NCBI GenBank assembly: GCA_900470095.1 | Contig: UBZM01000016.1 | Coordinates: 62,746-126,745 of the forward strand | Source of the DNA: Hyphomicrobiales bacterium | Lineage (GTDB): Bacteria > Pseudomonadota > Alphaproteobacteria > Rhizobiales > Beijerinckiaceae | Direction of reading: 5' to 3' | DNA: 64,000 nucleotides | Program-made: the position numbers and the translations under genes | The notes under the pieces: generated by a model | The model's input: the letters and a program-made list of their open reading frames with translations, nothing else | The model's database searches: none | What the model was told of the DNA's origin: nothing | Shown: piece by piece, positions 25,788-35,381 of the stretch | How the letters are laid out: each line of letters opens with the position of its first letter | Position numbering within the stretch: the stretch's first letter is position 1

Positions 25788-28244
25788 CTAACGAACCAGG
25801 GTCGCAGTCTGCGGCGCTTGGCCGTGGTCGCGGCTTTCGAACCAGCCGCCATCTTCATAGAGACGCGGATTGGGCGTCGTGCCGGATCCCGCCGCGACGC
25901 GCGGCTCGGCAGCCGAAGGAGCCTCCTCCGGCACGATCGGTTCGACGCGATCGCGCAGCTCTGCAATGGCGCCCTCGACCGGCTTGAAACTGAAGCGCAC
26001 GGTATGCGTCCCCGCCGGCACCTGCACGGCACGGAACACCACATTCGCCCTCAGGATATCGACCTCCGCACCGTCGAGCTCCGCCCGCCACCATGGATGC
26101 CAGATGTCGTTGAGCAGAACGAAACCAGGCTTGTCCGTCGTGACCGTGATCTCGACTTCGGTGTTCTGATAGCGCGTCAACTTGACCTCGGCTTGCGCCG
26201 AAATCGGTCCTTCCGGCACCGCATCCGGCGGTACGCTATCGAGCAGCACAACCTGCTGTGGATCGATGTCGGGCCACTGGCCCGCCGATTTCATGCCGTC
26301 GAAATCGGCGAGTTGCCAGCCGCCGACGAACATGGCGCGCGGCAGGGCCCGTGGGTTCTCGTAGATGTAGCCATCCCCCGTGAAGGCGATGAGCTTGAGA
26401 TCATCCGACTTCAACGCGTGATCGACCTGACCGATCGGAATACGCGTCGCGATGTAGCGCAGGCCGAGGAGATCGGCGAGGCGGCAGCGATAGGAGGGGA
26501 AAAGCGGTGTGAACTTGCGCTGGTCCGGCGCGGCGATCGAGTCACGCGTGCCGACCGCGTCCGAGAAATCGGCCAGCCGCAACGGATTATAGCCGAGCGT
26601 ATGGTCAAAGCCGTGAACCATCCCGACATTCGGCCATTCGAACCCCATGCCGAGCAGCTCGACGCGGTCGCGACGTGGCGACCCGGCCGGCTGGGCAACC
26701 AGTTGCTTGAGAAGCTGAACGGTCTCGTTCTTCGTCTCCTGACGGAGCACGTCGTAGAGCTGCGGGGACAGCGCAGTCGAGTCGTTGGGGCCGTTATTGA
26801 CGCCAAGGTCGGCCCCGACGGCGCCGGCGACCACGAGCACGCTGGCAAGCGGCGCCAGCGCTCCGCGCCAGCGCGTCAGCGCGACCAGCACCAGCGCAGC
26901 CCCCGCAAACCAGAAGGCCGCCGAAAGGCTCGGCCACCAGGCATCGGCAAGATGCCCCTCGCGCTTCGAGACGAGCAGGGCCGCAGCGACGAGCCCAGCG
27001 ACGACCACACCGGCAACACCGAGATCGCGATGCAGTGAACCGAGACGCTCCTCGCTCAGAAGGCGATGCAGCACGTAGCCTGCGAGCAGCGCACCAAGCG
27101 CACCGATCAGGAAGGTCGCATCGGCCGGACGCCGGAAGACCTTCACGCCCGGCAAATACTCATAGGCCGCCTGAAACAGCGGTGTGTACCGCCCGAGCGC
27201 GAACAGAACCATGAAGACGAAGAGCAGCGTCAGCGGGCGGATCGCCCTGTCCCAGAGCCAGCCGCGGCTCAAGCCCGGCGCGATCAGGAGCAGCAGCGGC
27301 AGCGCGCCGACATAGACCTGCCCCATATTCTGCGACAGGAAGAGTTCCTTGGCATCCCAGGCCGGGCTGTAGGGCCCCCAGAAATCCACGGCCGGATCGC
27401 GCGCACCGAAGAGATCGGCCACGAAGGCCGTCAGTAGCGACGCCGGATGCAGCGAGCCGCGCCCTGCTTCGATGAGATCGACCTCGGGACGCGTCGTCGC
27501 CTCGGCGAAAAGCCAGGTCCAGATCAGCGGCAACAGGATCGTCGCAAGTCCCGCGACGCTCGCGACCGAAATCGGCGCGAGGCTCGCCCGGACAGCGGCC
27601 CAGCCGCCGGAAAACCAGTGCGCGACGACCATGCCGATCAGCACATAGGCCCCGAGGAGCGCCACCTGATCGGGCTCCAGCACCATCATGCCGGCGGCAA
27701 AGCCGGCAAGCGCACCAGCGCGCAGCGACCCGCGCTGCAGCATGCGCGCCGTCAGCCAGAAGGCGATCGCAAAGAACGCAAGGCTCGCGATCTGACCGAC
27801 ATGCTGCACCCGCCACGCGGCCGAGGCGCCAAAGGCGAAGACGAGCGCAGCAAGCAGACCGCCGGCAGGGTGCCAGCCGCGGTCGCGGAAGAACATCAGG
27901 AAGGCCAGCCCGCCAACGAGCAGGTGCGCCAGCACATAGGCATCGACCATCCGGAAGCTCGGCGAGGGCGTCAGCAGCGCAAGCAGGATGGCGGGCGAGA
28001 AGATCAGGGATTGCGGATCGGCAACCTGCGGCGAACCGCCGAAGACATTATGCGTCCAGAAGGGCGACTGGCCGCTATGCAGAGCCTGGGCGAGAAACTG
28101 GATCTGGGCCTGGAAATGCGCCTTGGCATCGAAGGGAATCGTCACCGCCCCCGAAAGCCAGGGCCAGCACAGGATGCTCCACGCACAAACAAATCCCAGG
28201 GCCGCCAGCCAATAGCCGGCGACCTGCCCTTCAAACCGCTTCAC
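25788..28244 (-). CDS. Large multi-pass membrane protein, YfhO-like
   Basis: An 818-residue protein with about a dozen membrane helices in residues 10-500 and a large soluble C-terminal domain. The region following the first helix (IPFDAKAHFQAQIQFLAQAL, then HSGQSPFWTHNVFGG) resembles the first periplasmic loop of YfhO and other GT-C type glycosyltransferase-like proteins. YfhO members are thought to glycosylate lipid carriers or wall polymers; the substrate here is unknown. The GTG at 28244 is followed by VKRFEGQVAGYW and then the first helix; a longer frame from 28334 adds 30 basic residues. Orientation matches puuD upstream, but 167 bp separate them and no functional link is evident. Confidence 0.7.
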   Translation of the reverse strand: MKRFEGQVAGYWLAALGFVCAWSILCWPWLSGAVTIPFDAKAHFQAQIQFLAQALHSGQSPFWTHNVFGGSPQVADPQSLIFSPAILLALLTPSPSFRMVDAYVLAHLLVGGLAFLMFFRDRGWHPAGGLLAALVFAFGASAAWRVQHVGQIASLAFFAIAFWLTARMLQRGSLRAGALAGFAAGMMVLEPDQVALLGAYVLIGMVVAHWFSGGWAAVRASLAPISVASVAGLATILLPLIWTWLFAEATTRPEVDLIEAGRGSLHPASLLTAFVADLFGARDPAVDFWGPYSPAWDAKELFLSQNMGQVYVGALPLLLLIAPGLSRGWLWDRAIRPLTLLFVFMVLFALGRYTPLFQAAYEYLPGVKVFRRPADATFLIGALGALLAGYVLHRLLSEERLGSLHRDLGVAGVVVAGLVAAALLVSKREGHLADAWWPSLSAAFWFAGAALVLVALTRWRGALAPLASVLVVAGAVGADLGVNNGPNDSTALSPQLYDVLRQETKNETVQLLKQLVAQPAGSPRRDRVELLGMGFEWPNVGMVHGFDHTLGYNPLRLADFSDAVGTRDSIAAPDQRKFTPLFPSYRCRLADLLGLRYIATRIPIGQVDHALKSDDLKLIAFTGDGYIYENPRALPRAMFVGGWQLADFDGMKSAGQWPDIDPQQVVLLDSVPPDAVPEGPISAQAEVKLTRYQNTEVEITVTTDKPGFVLLNDIWHPWWRAELDGAEVDILRANVVFRAVQVPAGTHTVRFSFKPVEGAIAELRDRVEPIVPEEAPSAAEPRVAAGSGTTPNPRLYEDGGWFESRDHGQAPQTATLVR

Positions 28245-28411
28245 CCGGACCCCCAAGGTCCCCCGGCACGGACGGTCCCGGTGTGGGAACCTTCTTCCAG
28301 CCCAGTCAGTATTGCTGACCTTGGCAAGGCCCACGTGAACCGAAACTGAATGGGTTCACATTTTCGTGCCCCGGTCGAAAACAGGCTGAACGCTTTGGAA
28401 AGTCCGGCGCT

Positions 28412-29647
28412 TCAGCGCTGCGCGGCGAGCCACGCTCCGAGCGTACGCCGCTCTGCCTCCGTCATGCCGGTCAGATTATTGGGCGGCATCGCATGGGTCA
28501 TCACCGCCTGCGTCCGGATCGCGCGGGCCTGAACGGCGATCCGCTCCGGCTCATGCAGCCAGATCCCCTTGGGCGCGGTCTGAATACCGGGCCAGGATGG
28601 CTCCGGCGCGTGGCACATGGCACAGCGTCCCGTCACGATGTTCGCCACCTCGGCGGGCGGCAAGCTCATCCCCGCCAGAAGTACCGGTCTGGCTGGCTCG
28701 ATCGCCTTCAGGCCAAGCCGTTCGCGCCCGCCGGGTGACGATGCCATCGCCAGCCAGAAGGCGAGCCAGAGCGCAACCAGCGCAACGGCCCAGGTCCACC
28801 ACGGCGATTTCGCGTGGTCGGCGTGGCGGACATTGTAGAAATGCCGGATCAGTGCGCCCGCGATGATGATCAGCGCCACCAGGGCCGGGATGATCGCCGA
28901 ATTTGCATAGGTGACGGGGTAGTGGTTCGACAGCATCAGGAACAGCACCGGCAGGGTGATGTAATTGTTGTGCGTCGAGCGTTGCTTGGCCTGCTTGCCG
29001 AGCCGCGGGTCGGGCTTCTCGCCTGCCGTCAGGGCGGCGATGACCTTCCGCTGGTTCGGCATGATGATGAAGAAGACATTGGCGGTCATGATCGTCGCCA
29101 TCAACGCACCGGTATGGATCAGCGCGCCACGCCCTGAGAAGACCTGGCTAAAGGCGTAGGATGCGGCGATGACATAGCCGAAGCCGAACAGCCCCAGCAC
29201 GACCTCGTTCCTGCCCAGCGGCGACTTGCAGAGCCAGTCATAGAACAGCCAGCCCAGGGCCAGCGCGGCGATGCCGATCGCGCCGGCAGCGAAGGGCGAC
29301 AGCGCCATGACCGCCGGGTCGATCAGATAGAGCTCCGACTGAGCGTAATAGACCCAGACCAGCAGGAAGAAGCCCGAGATCCAGGTCCAGTAGCTCTGCC
29401 ACTTATGCCAGGTCAGCTCCTCCGGCATGCGCGGCGGGGCGACCAGATATTTGCGCATCTCGTAGAAGCCGCCGCCATGCACCTGCCAGGCGCGCCCGCC
29501 CTCACCTACTGGGATGTCGGCCTCGGGCCGCAGGGACGCGTCGAGATGGATGAAGAAGAAGGATGCACCGATCCAGGCGATCGCTGTGATTACATGCAGC
29601 CAGCGCAGCAGCATGCCACCCCATTCCAGCAGATAGGCGTCAAGCAT
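28412..29647 (-). CDS. puuD: Urate hydroxylase PuuD (membrane urate oxidase with cytochrome c domain)
   Basis: A 411-residue membrane enzyme that oxidises urate to 5-hydroxyisourate and passes electrons to the respiratory chain. The first 310 residues contain about eight helices with the family pattern LRWLHVITAIAWIGASFFFI and VHGGGFYEMRKYLVAP. The C-terminal 100 residues are a cytochrome c domain with CAMCH (about residue 330) and a Met in THAMPPNNLTGM as likely axial ligand. The ATG at 29647 is supported by AGAGGGG 8 bases upstream. It is divergent from the HIU hydrolase gene, and the 172-bp gap should hold promoters for both. Confidence 0.95.
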   Translation of the reverse strand: MLDAYLLEWGGMLLRWLHVITAIAWIGASFFFIHLDASLRPEADIPVGEGGRAWQVHGGGFYEMRKYLVAPPRMPEELTWHKWQSYWTWISGFFLLVWVYYAQSELYLIDPAVMALSPFAAGAIGIAALALGWLFYDWLCKSPLGRNEVVLGLFGFGYVIAASYAFSQVFSGRGALIHTGALMATIMTANVFFIIMPNQRKVIAALTAGEKPDPRLGKQAKQRSTHNNYITLPVLFLMLSNHYPVTYANSAIIPALVALIIIAGALIRHFYNVRHADHAKSPWWTWAVALVALWLAFWLAMASSPGGRERLGLKAIEPARPVLLAGMSLPPAEVANIVTGRCAMCHAPEPSWPGIQTAPKGIWLHEPERIAVQARAIRTQAVMTHAMPPNNLTGMTEAERRTLGAWLAAQR

Positions 29648-29819
29648 GGGAAAGCCCCTCTCGCGCAGGGCGCGCAATTGATTGACAGGGCCGAATCCGG
29701 GATGGAACCTTCATGATGCGTCCAGACTAGGGTTGGCCTTTTTCTGAACGCAAGCTTCGCCACGAACAGCACACAGCATCAGCGGTTCGTCCGGCACGTT
29801 TTCAAGGGATTGGATTGGG

Positions 29820-30176
29820 ATGGGACGTCTCTCGACCCATGTGCTCGACACGGTCAATGGCAGGCCGGCCGCAGGACTGACGCTCGCTCTCGATCGCCTG
29901 TCATCCGACGGCAAGCGCGAGCGCATCGTCGAGACCACGACCAATGCCGATGGACGCACCGACCAGCCCTTGCTCACCGGAGAGGCCGTCCAGCCCGGCA
30001 CCTACGAACTCACCTTCGCGCTCGGCGCCTATTTTCGTTCGCTCGGCACCGCCATGCCGGAGCCGGCCTTCCTCGACATTGTGCCGATCCGCTTTGGCAT
30101 CGCCGACGCGGACGGCCACTACCATGTCCCGCTCCTGGCCTCGCCCTGGAGCTATTCGACCTATCGCGGCAGTTGA
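29820..30176 (+). CDS. uraH: 5-hydroxyisourate hydrolase
   Basis: A 118-residue transthyretin-like protein that hydrolyses 5-hydroxyisourate to OHCU, the step after PuuD. The N-terminal [14 protein letters not shown] holds the active-site His, and the C-terminus [11 protein letters not shown] carries the diagnostic YRGS ending that separates enzymes from transthyretin. Length is normal for the family. The gene is divergent from puuD and 118 bp upstream of the puuE-uraD fusion; a mosaic repeat occupies part of that gap, with its first arm beginning at the stop codon. Confidence 0.96.
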   Translation: MGRLSTHVLDTVNGRPAAGLTLALDRLSSDGKRERIVETTTNADGRTDQPLLTGEAVQPGTYELTFALGAYFRSLGTAMPEPAFLDIVPIRFGIADADGHYHVPLLASPWSYSTYRGS

Positions 30177-30177
30177 G

Positions 30178-30222
30178 GCATCGGCCCGAAAAGCAGGTTG
30201 CGGTTTTCGGGAAAGCCGATGC
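30178..30222. repeat. Mosaic intergenic repeat, copy B
   Basis: Identical arms and spacing to copy A (GCATCGGC, 29 bp, GCCGATGC), with an inner palindrome CCCGAAAA/TTTTCGGG. It starts at the last base or two after the uraH stop and lies inside the uraH-puuE operon, where its stem-loop could affect read-through or mRNA decay. Confidence 0.8.
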
Positions 30223-30294
30223 AACGCAGAAGCCTAGACATCGCCGCCCGGACCCAATCCTGGCGCGTCCCAACCACCCTCGCGAGCATCAGCC

Positions 30295-31719
30295 ATGAGC
30301 GACCAGACCTACCCCCGCGACCTCGTCGGCTATGGCCGCAATGCCCCGCATCCGCATTGGCCGGGCAATGCCCGCATCGCCGTGCAGTTCGTGATCAATT
30401 ACGAGGAAGGCGGCGAGAACTGCATCCTGCATGGCGATGCGGCCTCGGAGGCCTTTCTCTCCGAGATCGTCGGAGCCGCCCCCTGGCCCGGTCAGCGCCA
30501 CATGAACATGGAGTCGATCTACGAATACGGCTCGCGTGCTGGCTACTGGCGACTCTGGCGCATGTTCACCGAACGCCACCTGCCGGTGACGGTGTTCGCC
30601 GTTGCGAGTGCGCTGGCCCGTTATCCCGGGATCGTAACATCGATGAAGGAGGCAGGCTGGGAAATCGCCACCCATGGGCTGAAATGGATCGATTATCGCA
30701 GCCTCCCCGCCGAGCAGGAGCGCGCCGATATCCATGAGGCGATCCGCATCCAGCGCGAACTCACCGGCGAGAGACCTCTCGGCTTCTACCAGGGGCGTTC
30801 ATCCGAGAACACGACACCGCTGATGATGGAGGACGGCGGCTTTCTCTACACCGCCGACGCCTACGCTGACGAACTGCCCTACTGGATCACAGGACCGAAG
30901 GGCCCGCAGCTCACGGTGCCCTATACGCTCGACGCCAACGACATGCGCTTCGCCACGCCGCAGGGCTTCAACACCGGCGAGCAATTCTTCACCTATCTCA
31001 AGGATTCCTTCGACACCCTCTATGCGGAGGGAGACGAGGCGCCGAAGATGATGTCGATCGGGCTGCATTGCCGGCTCGTGGGCCGCCCGGGGCGCGCCGC
31101 GGCGCTGGCCCGTTTCCTCGATTATGTCCGCAGCCATGATCGCGTCTGGGTCGCGACCCGGCTCGATATCGCCCGTCACTGGATCCGGCAGCATCCGCCG
31201 GCCGGCGGCTACCAGCCATCAGAACTCCCGAAGGCCCTTTTCGCCGAGGTTTTTGGCCGGGTCTGGGAACACTCGCCCTGGATAGCCGAAGCAACCTATG
31301 ACGCCGGTCTCTCGCCCAGCGAGGACAGCGCGGAAGGCCTGCACACGGCCATGGCGAAGGCGATGCGCTCCGGTTCGCGCGACCAGCAGCGCGCACTCCT
31401 CCTCGCCCATCCCGACCTCGCCGGGAAGCTCGCTGCCGCGAAGGAACTCACTCCGGAATCCACGGTCGAACAGGCCTCGGCAGGCCTTGACCGGTTGTCC
31501 AGCGACGAGCGAGCGCGCTTCACCGCGTTGAACGAAGCCTACAAGGCTCGCTTCGGCATACCCTTCATCATCGCAGTCAAGGGGCTCACCAAGAACGAGA
31601 TCGTCGCCGCCTTCGAAGAGCGCCTGAAGAGCACGCCGGAGCAGGAATTCCTGACCGCGCTGGTCCAGGTCGAGAAGATCGCGCTGCTGCGGTTGCGGGA
31701 CCTGCTGCCGCCAGGCTGA
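30295..31719 (+). CDS. puuE: PuuE allantoinase fused to OHCU decarboxylase (UraD)
   Basis: A 474-residue two-domain protein. Residues about 1-300 are the polysaccharide-deacetylase-like allantoinase PuuE (RIAVQFVINYEEGGENCILH, then HMNMESIYEYGSRAGYWRL and MMSIGLHCRLVGRPGR), which opens allantoin to allantoate. Residues about 320-474 are OHCU decarboxylase UraD, with the catalytic-type His in LLLAHPDLAGKL and a C-terminal IALLRLRDLL helix. With PuuD and HIU hydrolase, this makes a complete urate-to-allantoate route in three genes. Allantoate-using enzymes are not in the window. Fusion of these consecutive steps is known in alphaproteobacteria. Confidence 0.94.
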   Translation: MSDQTYPRDLVGYGRNAPHPHWPGNARIAVQFVINYEEGGENCILHGDAASEAFLSEIVGAAPWPGQRHMNMESIYEYGSRAGYWRLWRMFTERHLPVTVFAVASALARYPGIVTSMKEAGWEIATHGLKWIDYRSLPAEQERADIHEAIRIQRELTGERPLGFYQGRSSENTTPLMMEDGGFLYTADAYADELPYWITGPKGPQLTVPYTLDANDMRFATPQGFNTGEQFFTYLKDSFDTLYAEGDEAPKMMSIGLHCRLVGRPGRAAALARFLDYVRSHDRVWVATRLDIARHWIRQHPPAGGYQPSELPKALFAEVFGRVWEHSPWIAEATYDAGLSPSEDSAEGLHTAMAKAMRSGSRDQQRALLLAHPDLAGKLAAAKELTPESTVEQASAGLDRLSSDERARFTALNEAYKARFGIPFIIAVKGLTKNEIVAAFEERLKSTPEQEFLTALVQVEKIALLRLRDLLPPG

Positions 31720-31724
31720 GGGCG

Positions 31725-32486
31725 CTACAGCCCGCTGACCAGATGGCCGCCATCGACGGCAACGACCGAGCCGGTCATGAAGCGGGCTGCGTCCGAGCAG
31801 AGCAGCAGGAACGGGCCGTCGAGATCGGCGAGGTCGGCGGCGCGGCGCATCGGAATGCGCCTGATCAGGGCCTTGCCCTCATCGGTCTCGAAGAAGGCGC
31901 GATTGAGATCGGTGACGACATAGCCCGGAGCCAGCGCGTTCACCCTGATCCTGTGGCGCGCCCATTCTAGCGCCAGCGCCTTGGTCATCTGGACCAGTCC
32001 CGCCTTCGAAATCGCATAGGGCGCGACGCTGAGCGCCACGCGCTCGCCGAGAATCGAGGCGATATTGACGATGGCCCCGCCGCTGTCCTGCGCGGCCATG
32101 AAACGCGCCGCCGCTTGCGCGGCAAAAAAACAGCCCTTCAGATTGATGTCGAGATGCGCGTCCCATTGCGCCTCGCTCAGGCTCAGCGCGCGCTCGGGAT
32201 CGGCAACGCCGGCATTATTGACCAGCAGATCGAGGCCACCCATTGCAGCGTGCGCTTCCGAAATGCCGGTCTCGAGCGCGGCGACCGATCCGATATCGAG
32301 CGCGAGCGGCGTCACCTTGCCCGGCAATCCAGCGCAGGAACGAGCCAGCTCGGACAGCCGGTCGAGGCGGCGCGCAGCGGCGACGACATGCGCACCTCGC
32401 GCCGCGAGAAGCCGGGCGAAATACTCGCCGAGCCCCGAAGACGCGCCGGTCACCAGCACGCGCTTGCCCTGCAGATCCTCGAACAT
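31725..32486 (-). CDS. Classical SDR-family oxidoreductase
   Basis: A 253-residue short-chain dehydrogenase with all classical motifs: TGASSGLG cofactor loop (about residues 14-21), LVNNAGVAD, the catalytic Ser in NIASILGE, and YAISK with the Tyr and Lys. An Arg-rich stretch after the second strand (AAARRLDRL) suggests NADP preference. FabG-like or alcohol-type activity is possible, and the substrate is not predictable. Its stop lies 5 bp from the stop of the convergent puuE-uraD gene. It is unrelated in sequence detail to the degenerate SDR at 12257. Confidence 0.9.
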   Translation of the reverse strand: MFEDLQGKRVLVTGASSGLGEYFARLLAARGAHVVAAARRLDRLSELARSCAGLPGKVTPLALDIGSVAALETGISEAHAAMGGLDLLVNNAGVADPERALSLSEAQWDAHLDINLKGCFFAAQAAARFMAAQDSGGAIVNIASILGERVALSVAPYAISKAGLVQMTKALALEWARHRIRVNALAPGYVVTDLNRAFFETDEGKALIRRIPMRRAADLADLDGPFLLLCSDAARFMTGSVVAVDGGHLVSGL

Positions 32487-32648
32487 GCCGCTTCCTTACC
32501 GCTCTCCGATGCAACGCGAAGGGACACCGCCGCAATGCAGGGGTCAACCGGCCTATAGACTGTCCTCAGCGGCGGCGGACCGTGCTGCGCTGCGGAACAG
32601 GCCGATCTCATCCGCGTTCTCAACAAGGGTGCGGCCAGGAGGGATCAC

Positions 32649-32786
32649 ATGTTCCGGATTCTATTGATCATCGCCGTCATCGCCATCGGCTTTGACGCGG
32701 TCGTTCATCAGGGCGCCTATACCCGCGAGATATGGCTGGGCCTTGTCGGCCTGACCAACTCCCTGCTGGGCAGCATCAAGCAGTGA
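32649..32786 (+). CDS. 45-residue single-span membrane protein
   Basis: A short frame starting ATG at 32649 and stopping TGA at 32784 encodes MFRILLIIAVIAIGFDAVVH followed by 25 residues ending LGSIKQ. GGAGGG lies 5 bases before the ATG, one of the clearest ribosome sites in the window. Residues 3-15 form a hydrophobic helix, and the tail is amphipathic. Similar tiny membrane proteins occur in Rhizobiales, but I cannot name a family. It is convergent with the helicase gene, whose stop is 18 bp away, and divergent from the SDR gene. Confidence 0.7.
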   Translation: MFRILLIIAVIAIGFDAVVHQGAYTREIWLGLVGLTNSLLGSIKQ

Positions 32787-32804
32787 CGCCCGGGTGCGGA
32801 GCAC

Positions 32805-34244
32805 TCAGGCTGCGGCACGCTCCTCGACGAGGATCGCGATCGCATCCAGCATCTGCGTGTCGTCGCCAGCCATTCCGTCCATCGCCGCCATGCGGATGAT
32901 GACCGTGGCGGCGACCGTTTCCTCGACCGTATCCTCGGCATAGGCGTAGAAGATCGTGGCGTGCTGACCGTCGCGATGGCAGCGGCCTTCGATCTGCTGC
33001 AGCTGGATCGCGCTGTGCCGCATATCGTGGACGACCAGCGACCGCTCGCGCTCGCCCCCGGCCATCTCGCCGCGATGCAGGGAGATCGACTCGGTCACCG
33101 TAAAGACGACGACGTCGAGCGCCCCGGTCTGGAAGGCAAGCCGCGTCTCTTCATTGGCCTGCCCGCTATGCTCGCCATTGATCTCGCCGACCTTCCAGCC
33201 GCGCCCACGCAGCGTCTCCGTCAGCATGCCGCTCGTCTCGAGAAAGGCGACGGAAATCGCGACCTGTTCGTCATTGCCGAGCAGATCCTCGACGAAATCG
33301 GCAGTGCCTGGAATACGCAGCAGGCTCGCCTTCTGGCGGAACCGCAGATCGGCGGCCCAGCCCGCCGGCTTGCGGGTCGAACCACCGGCAAGGCCCAGCT
33401 CGCGCCGGAACTCGCGCCATGTGGCGTCGTAGAGCCGACGTGCCGACGCATCGAGCGCAATCGGCGCCAGTTCGCGCTGCACCTCTGGCCAGCCGGCGAT
33501 CTCTTCCGGCCGCCGGCGCAGCCCGATGGCGTTCTCGCCCCTGTACAGCAGGTCCGACATGAGCTTCCGGTCGGCCTCGTTCGACTCCCAGCTCCAGTTC
33601 TTCCAGCGCCCCTTGGCCCTCCCGATCTTCAGGCGCTTCATCAGCACGCGAAAACCGTCGAGATCGGCGCTCGGAGCACCGGCTGCCTGGGCCAGCAGCG
33701 ATCCGAGATAGGAGAGCTCGTGCGGCGACTGGCCCGCGGTCGCACTCATGTAAATCGCGAAGCGGGCCGCCGCAGCCATCTGACGGCAGACCAAGCCTTG
33801 CTGGGAGTTCGGATTGCGGATGCGATGGGCCTCGTCGATCACGACGATCGGCCAGATCCGCTTCGGCGTTCCGAGTTTGGCGAGCTCGTTGTTCTTCGCC
33901 CGCGTCGAGCGCTTCTTGCTGTCGGTGGGGGCTGCAAGCAAGGACTTCGTCCGCTCGAAATTCATCAGCGTGATCTTCTTCGGCGGCAGGCCGGAATGCG
34001 CGATGGTGCGCCGCCATTGCGGGATCGCGCCCTTGGGGCAGATCACCAGCACCTCGTCCTCCGGCATCGCGGCAACGGCGAGCCAGGCCGAAAGCGTCTT
34101 ACCGAGTCCGGTCAGATCGCCGAGCAGGAAGCCCGGCTTGCCGGCCGCCCGCGCGGCAAGGATCGCATCGCGCGCGACAAGTTGGTGTGGGTGCGGGATC
34201 ATGATCTCCGACGGCGCCACGCCTCTTCCGGTCGGCTTCGTCAT
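32805..34244 (-). CDS. SNF2-like superfamily 2 helicase / DEAD-DEAH box ATPase
   Basis: A 479-residue superfamily 2 ATPase with SNF2-like motifs: [11 protein letters not shown] (motif I, about residue 45), [11 protein letters not shown] (II, about 125), MSATAG (III) and the C-terminal [12 protein letters not shown] (VI). The compact single-module form resembles phage-borne and orphan bacterial SNF2 helicases rather than full-length RapA. A longer frame continues upstream to 36290, but it only mirrors other genes; the ATG at 34244 overlaps the LysR stop (ATGA), indicating coupling. DNA translocation is expected from the family, but the biological role is unknown. No methylase or nuclease adjoins it. 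Confidence 0.8.
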   Translation of the reverse strand: MTKPTGRGVAPSEIMIPHPHQLVARDAILAARAAGKPGFLLGDLTGLGKTLSAWLAVAAMPEDEVLVICPKGAIPQWRRTIAHSGLPPKKITLMNFERTKSLLAAPTDSKKRSTRAKNNELAKLGTPKRIWPIVVIDEAHRIRNPNSQQGLVCRQMAAAARFAIYMSATAGQSPHELSYLGSLLAQAAGAPSADLDGFRVLMKRLKIGRAKGRWKNWSWESNEADRKLMSDLLYRGENAIGLRRRPEEIAGWPEVQRELAPIALDASARRLYDATWREFRRELGLAGGSTRKPAGWAADLRFRQKASLLRIPGTADFVEDLLGNDEQVAISVAFLETSGMLTETLRGRGWKVGEINGEHSGQANEETRLAFQTGALDVVVFTVTESISLHRGEMAGGERERSLVVHDMRHSAIQLQQIEGRCHRDGQHATIFYAYAEDTVEETVAATVIIRMAAMDGMAGDDTQMLDAIAILVEERAAA

Positions 34245-35212
34245 GCTCCCTCGGCTTCCCTTGTTTGGGCAGGCATGGCCGCCTGCACGGTGCGCGGCGT
34301 CGCCGCTGCAGCCACGGCGTCGGCGGCTTGCAGTTCCCCGATCAACAGGGTGATGAAGTTCGTCACCAGCCGCGGCAGCACGCGGCCCGACATGGTCTGC
34401 ACTTGCAGGCTGCGCGGCGGCAACTCGCCATCCCTGAGCGGCAGCGCGACGACCGAGCCATCGCGGACCGAGGCGCCGAAGGAGATGCTGCTGGCGAACA
34501 TCACTGCGCCACCAAGCTTGCAGAGATGTCTGAGGCTCGCGACATTGGTCGTGACCAGAACCGGGTCGACGGTCAGGCCCCGTGCCGAGAAATAGATATC
34601 GACGATCCTGCGCACCGTCGCCTCGCCATCGAGCACCCCGATCGGATGGGCGAAAATGTCCTCGATATGGATCGGCGTCTTGCTCGCCAGCGGATGATGC
34701 GGCGCGACAAAGGCATAGGTCTGGGCCGCACATTGCCAGTTGATCGTCACCCCGCGCTCCGGCTGCAGCACGAAGGTCAGGCCGATATCGATCGAACCCG
34801 TGCGAATATGCTCGGTCACGACCTGGGGCGATATCACCTTGAGATCGAAAGCAACATTGGGATGGTGCCTCCGGAAGTTGTAAATGACTTCGGGGATGAA
34901 GCTGACGGCAAAGCCCTCGGTGACGCCGAGGCGGATCAAGCCCTTGCTGGCGCTGCGCAACTCGCGGATTTCGTTGACGATCTGCTCGCTCTCGAGCTCC
35001 AGGCGCTGGGCATAGGCGGCAAGCGTCTGGCCGGCCTGAGTCAGGATCATGCCATGCGAGCGCCGCTCGAACAGGCCGGCGCCGAGTTCCTTTTCCAGAT
35101 TGGCGATCTGCCGGCTGACGGCTGAGCCGGCAACGCGCAGCCGCTGCGCCGCGGCGCTGACGGACCCTGTTCGCGCCACTGCCAGGAAATATCGCAAGGC
35201 CGGAGTTTGCAT
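34241..35212 (-). CDS. LysR-family transcriptional regulator
   Basis: A 323-residue LysR protein. The N-terminal winged HTH (about residues 1-60) reads [20 protein letters not shown], then [20 protein letters not shown]. The C-terminal effector domain (about 90-300) has the usual periplasmic-binding fold. It is divergent from the peptide-type ABC operon, with a 169-bp shared intergenic region, so it probably controls that operon in response to its substrate. Unusually, its stop overlaps the start of the SNF2-like helicase gene, placing both in one transcript. The extra C-terminal 20 residues are Ala-rich. Confidence 0.92.
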   Translation of the reverse strand: MQTPALRYFLAVARTGSVSAAAQRLRVAGSAVSRQIANLEKELGAGLFERRSHGMILTQAGQTLAAYAQRLELESEQIVNEIRELRSASKGLIRLGVTEGFAVSFIPEVIYNFRRHHPNVAFDLKVISPQVVTEHIRTGSIDIGLTFVLQPERGVTINWQCAAQTYAFVAPHHPLASKTPIHIEDIFAHPIGVLDGEATVRRIVDIYFSARGLTVDPVLVTTNVASLRHLCKLGGAVMFASSISFGASVRDGSVVALPLRDGELPPRSLQVQTMSGRVLPRLVTNFITLLIGELQAADAVAAAATPRTVQAAMPAQTREAEGA

Positions 35213-35381
35213 GATCGGGCTTTAGCGATGCTTTGCCGGTTCGGCAACGATCCCTTCTATTCATTCTTATGGCGGCAAGCGCTTTCCTTAGGCAGATTTC
35301 AAACTGCGTACAGAGCGACGGATCACCGTTGCCGCACGTGGCTACACCAAGACGAGCGATAACGCTGCGAGGGGAAGAAGT

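Noticed and set aside
25632..27038. Plus-strand frame of 468 codons
   Set aside because: It starts inside the terminator and runs antisense to the YfhO-like gene.
32805..34244. Restriction or anti-phage defence island
   Set aside because: The helicase stands without a methylase, nuclease or other defence gene, so no defence system can be claimed.
32961..34595. Plus-strand frame of 544 codons
   Set aside because: It is antisense to the helicase and LysR genes, which carry full sets of family motifs.
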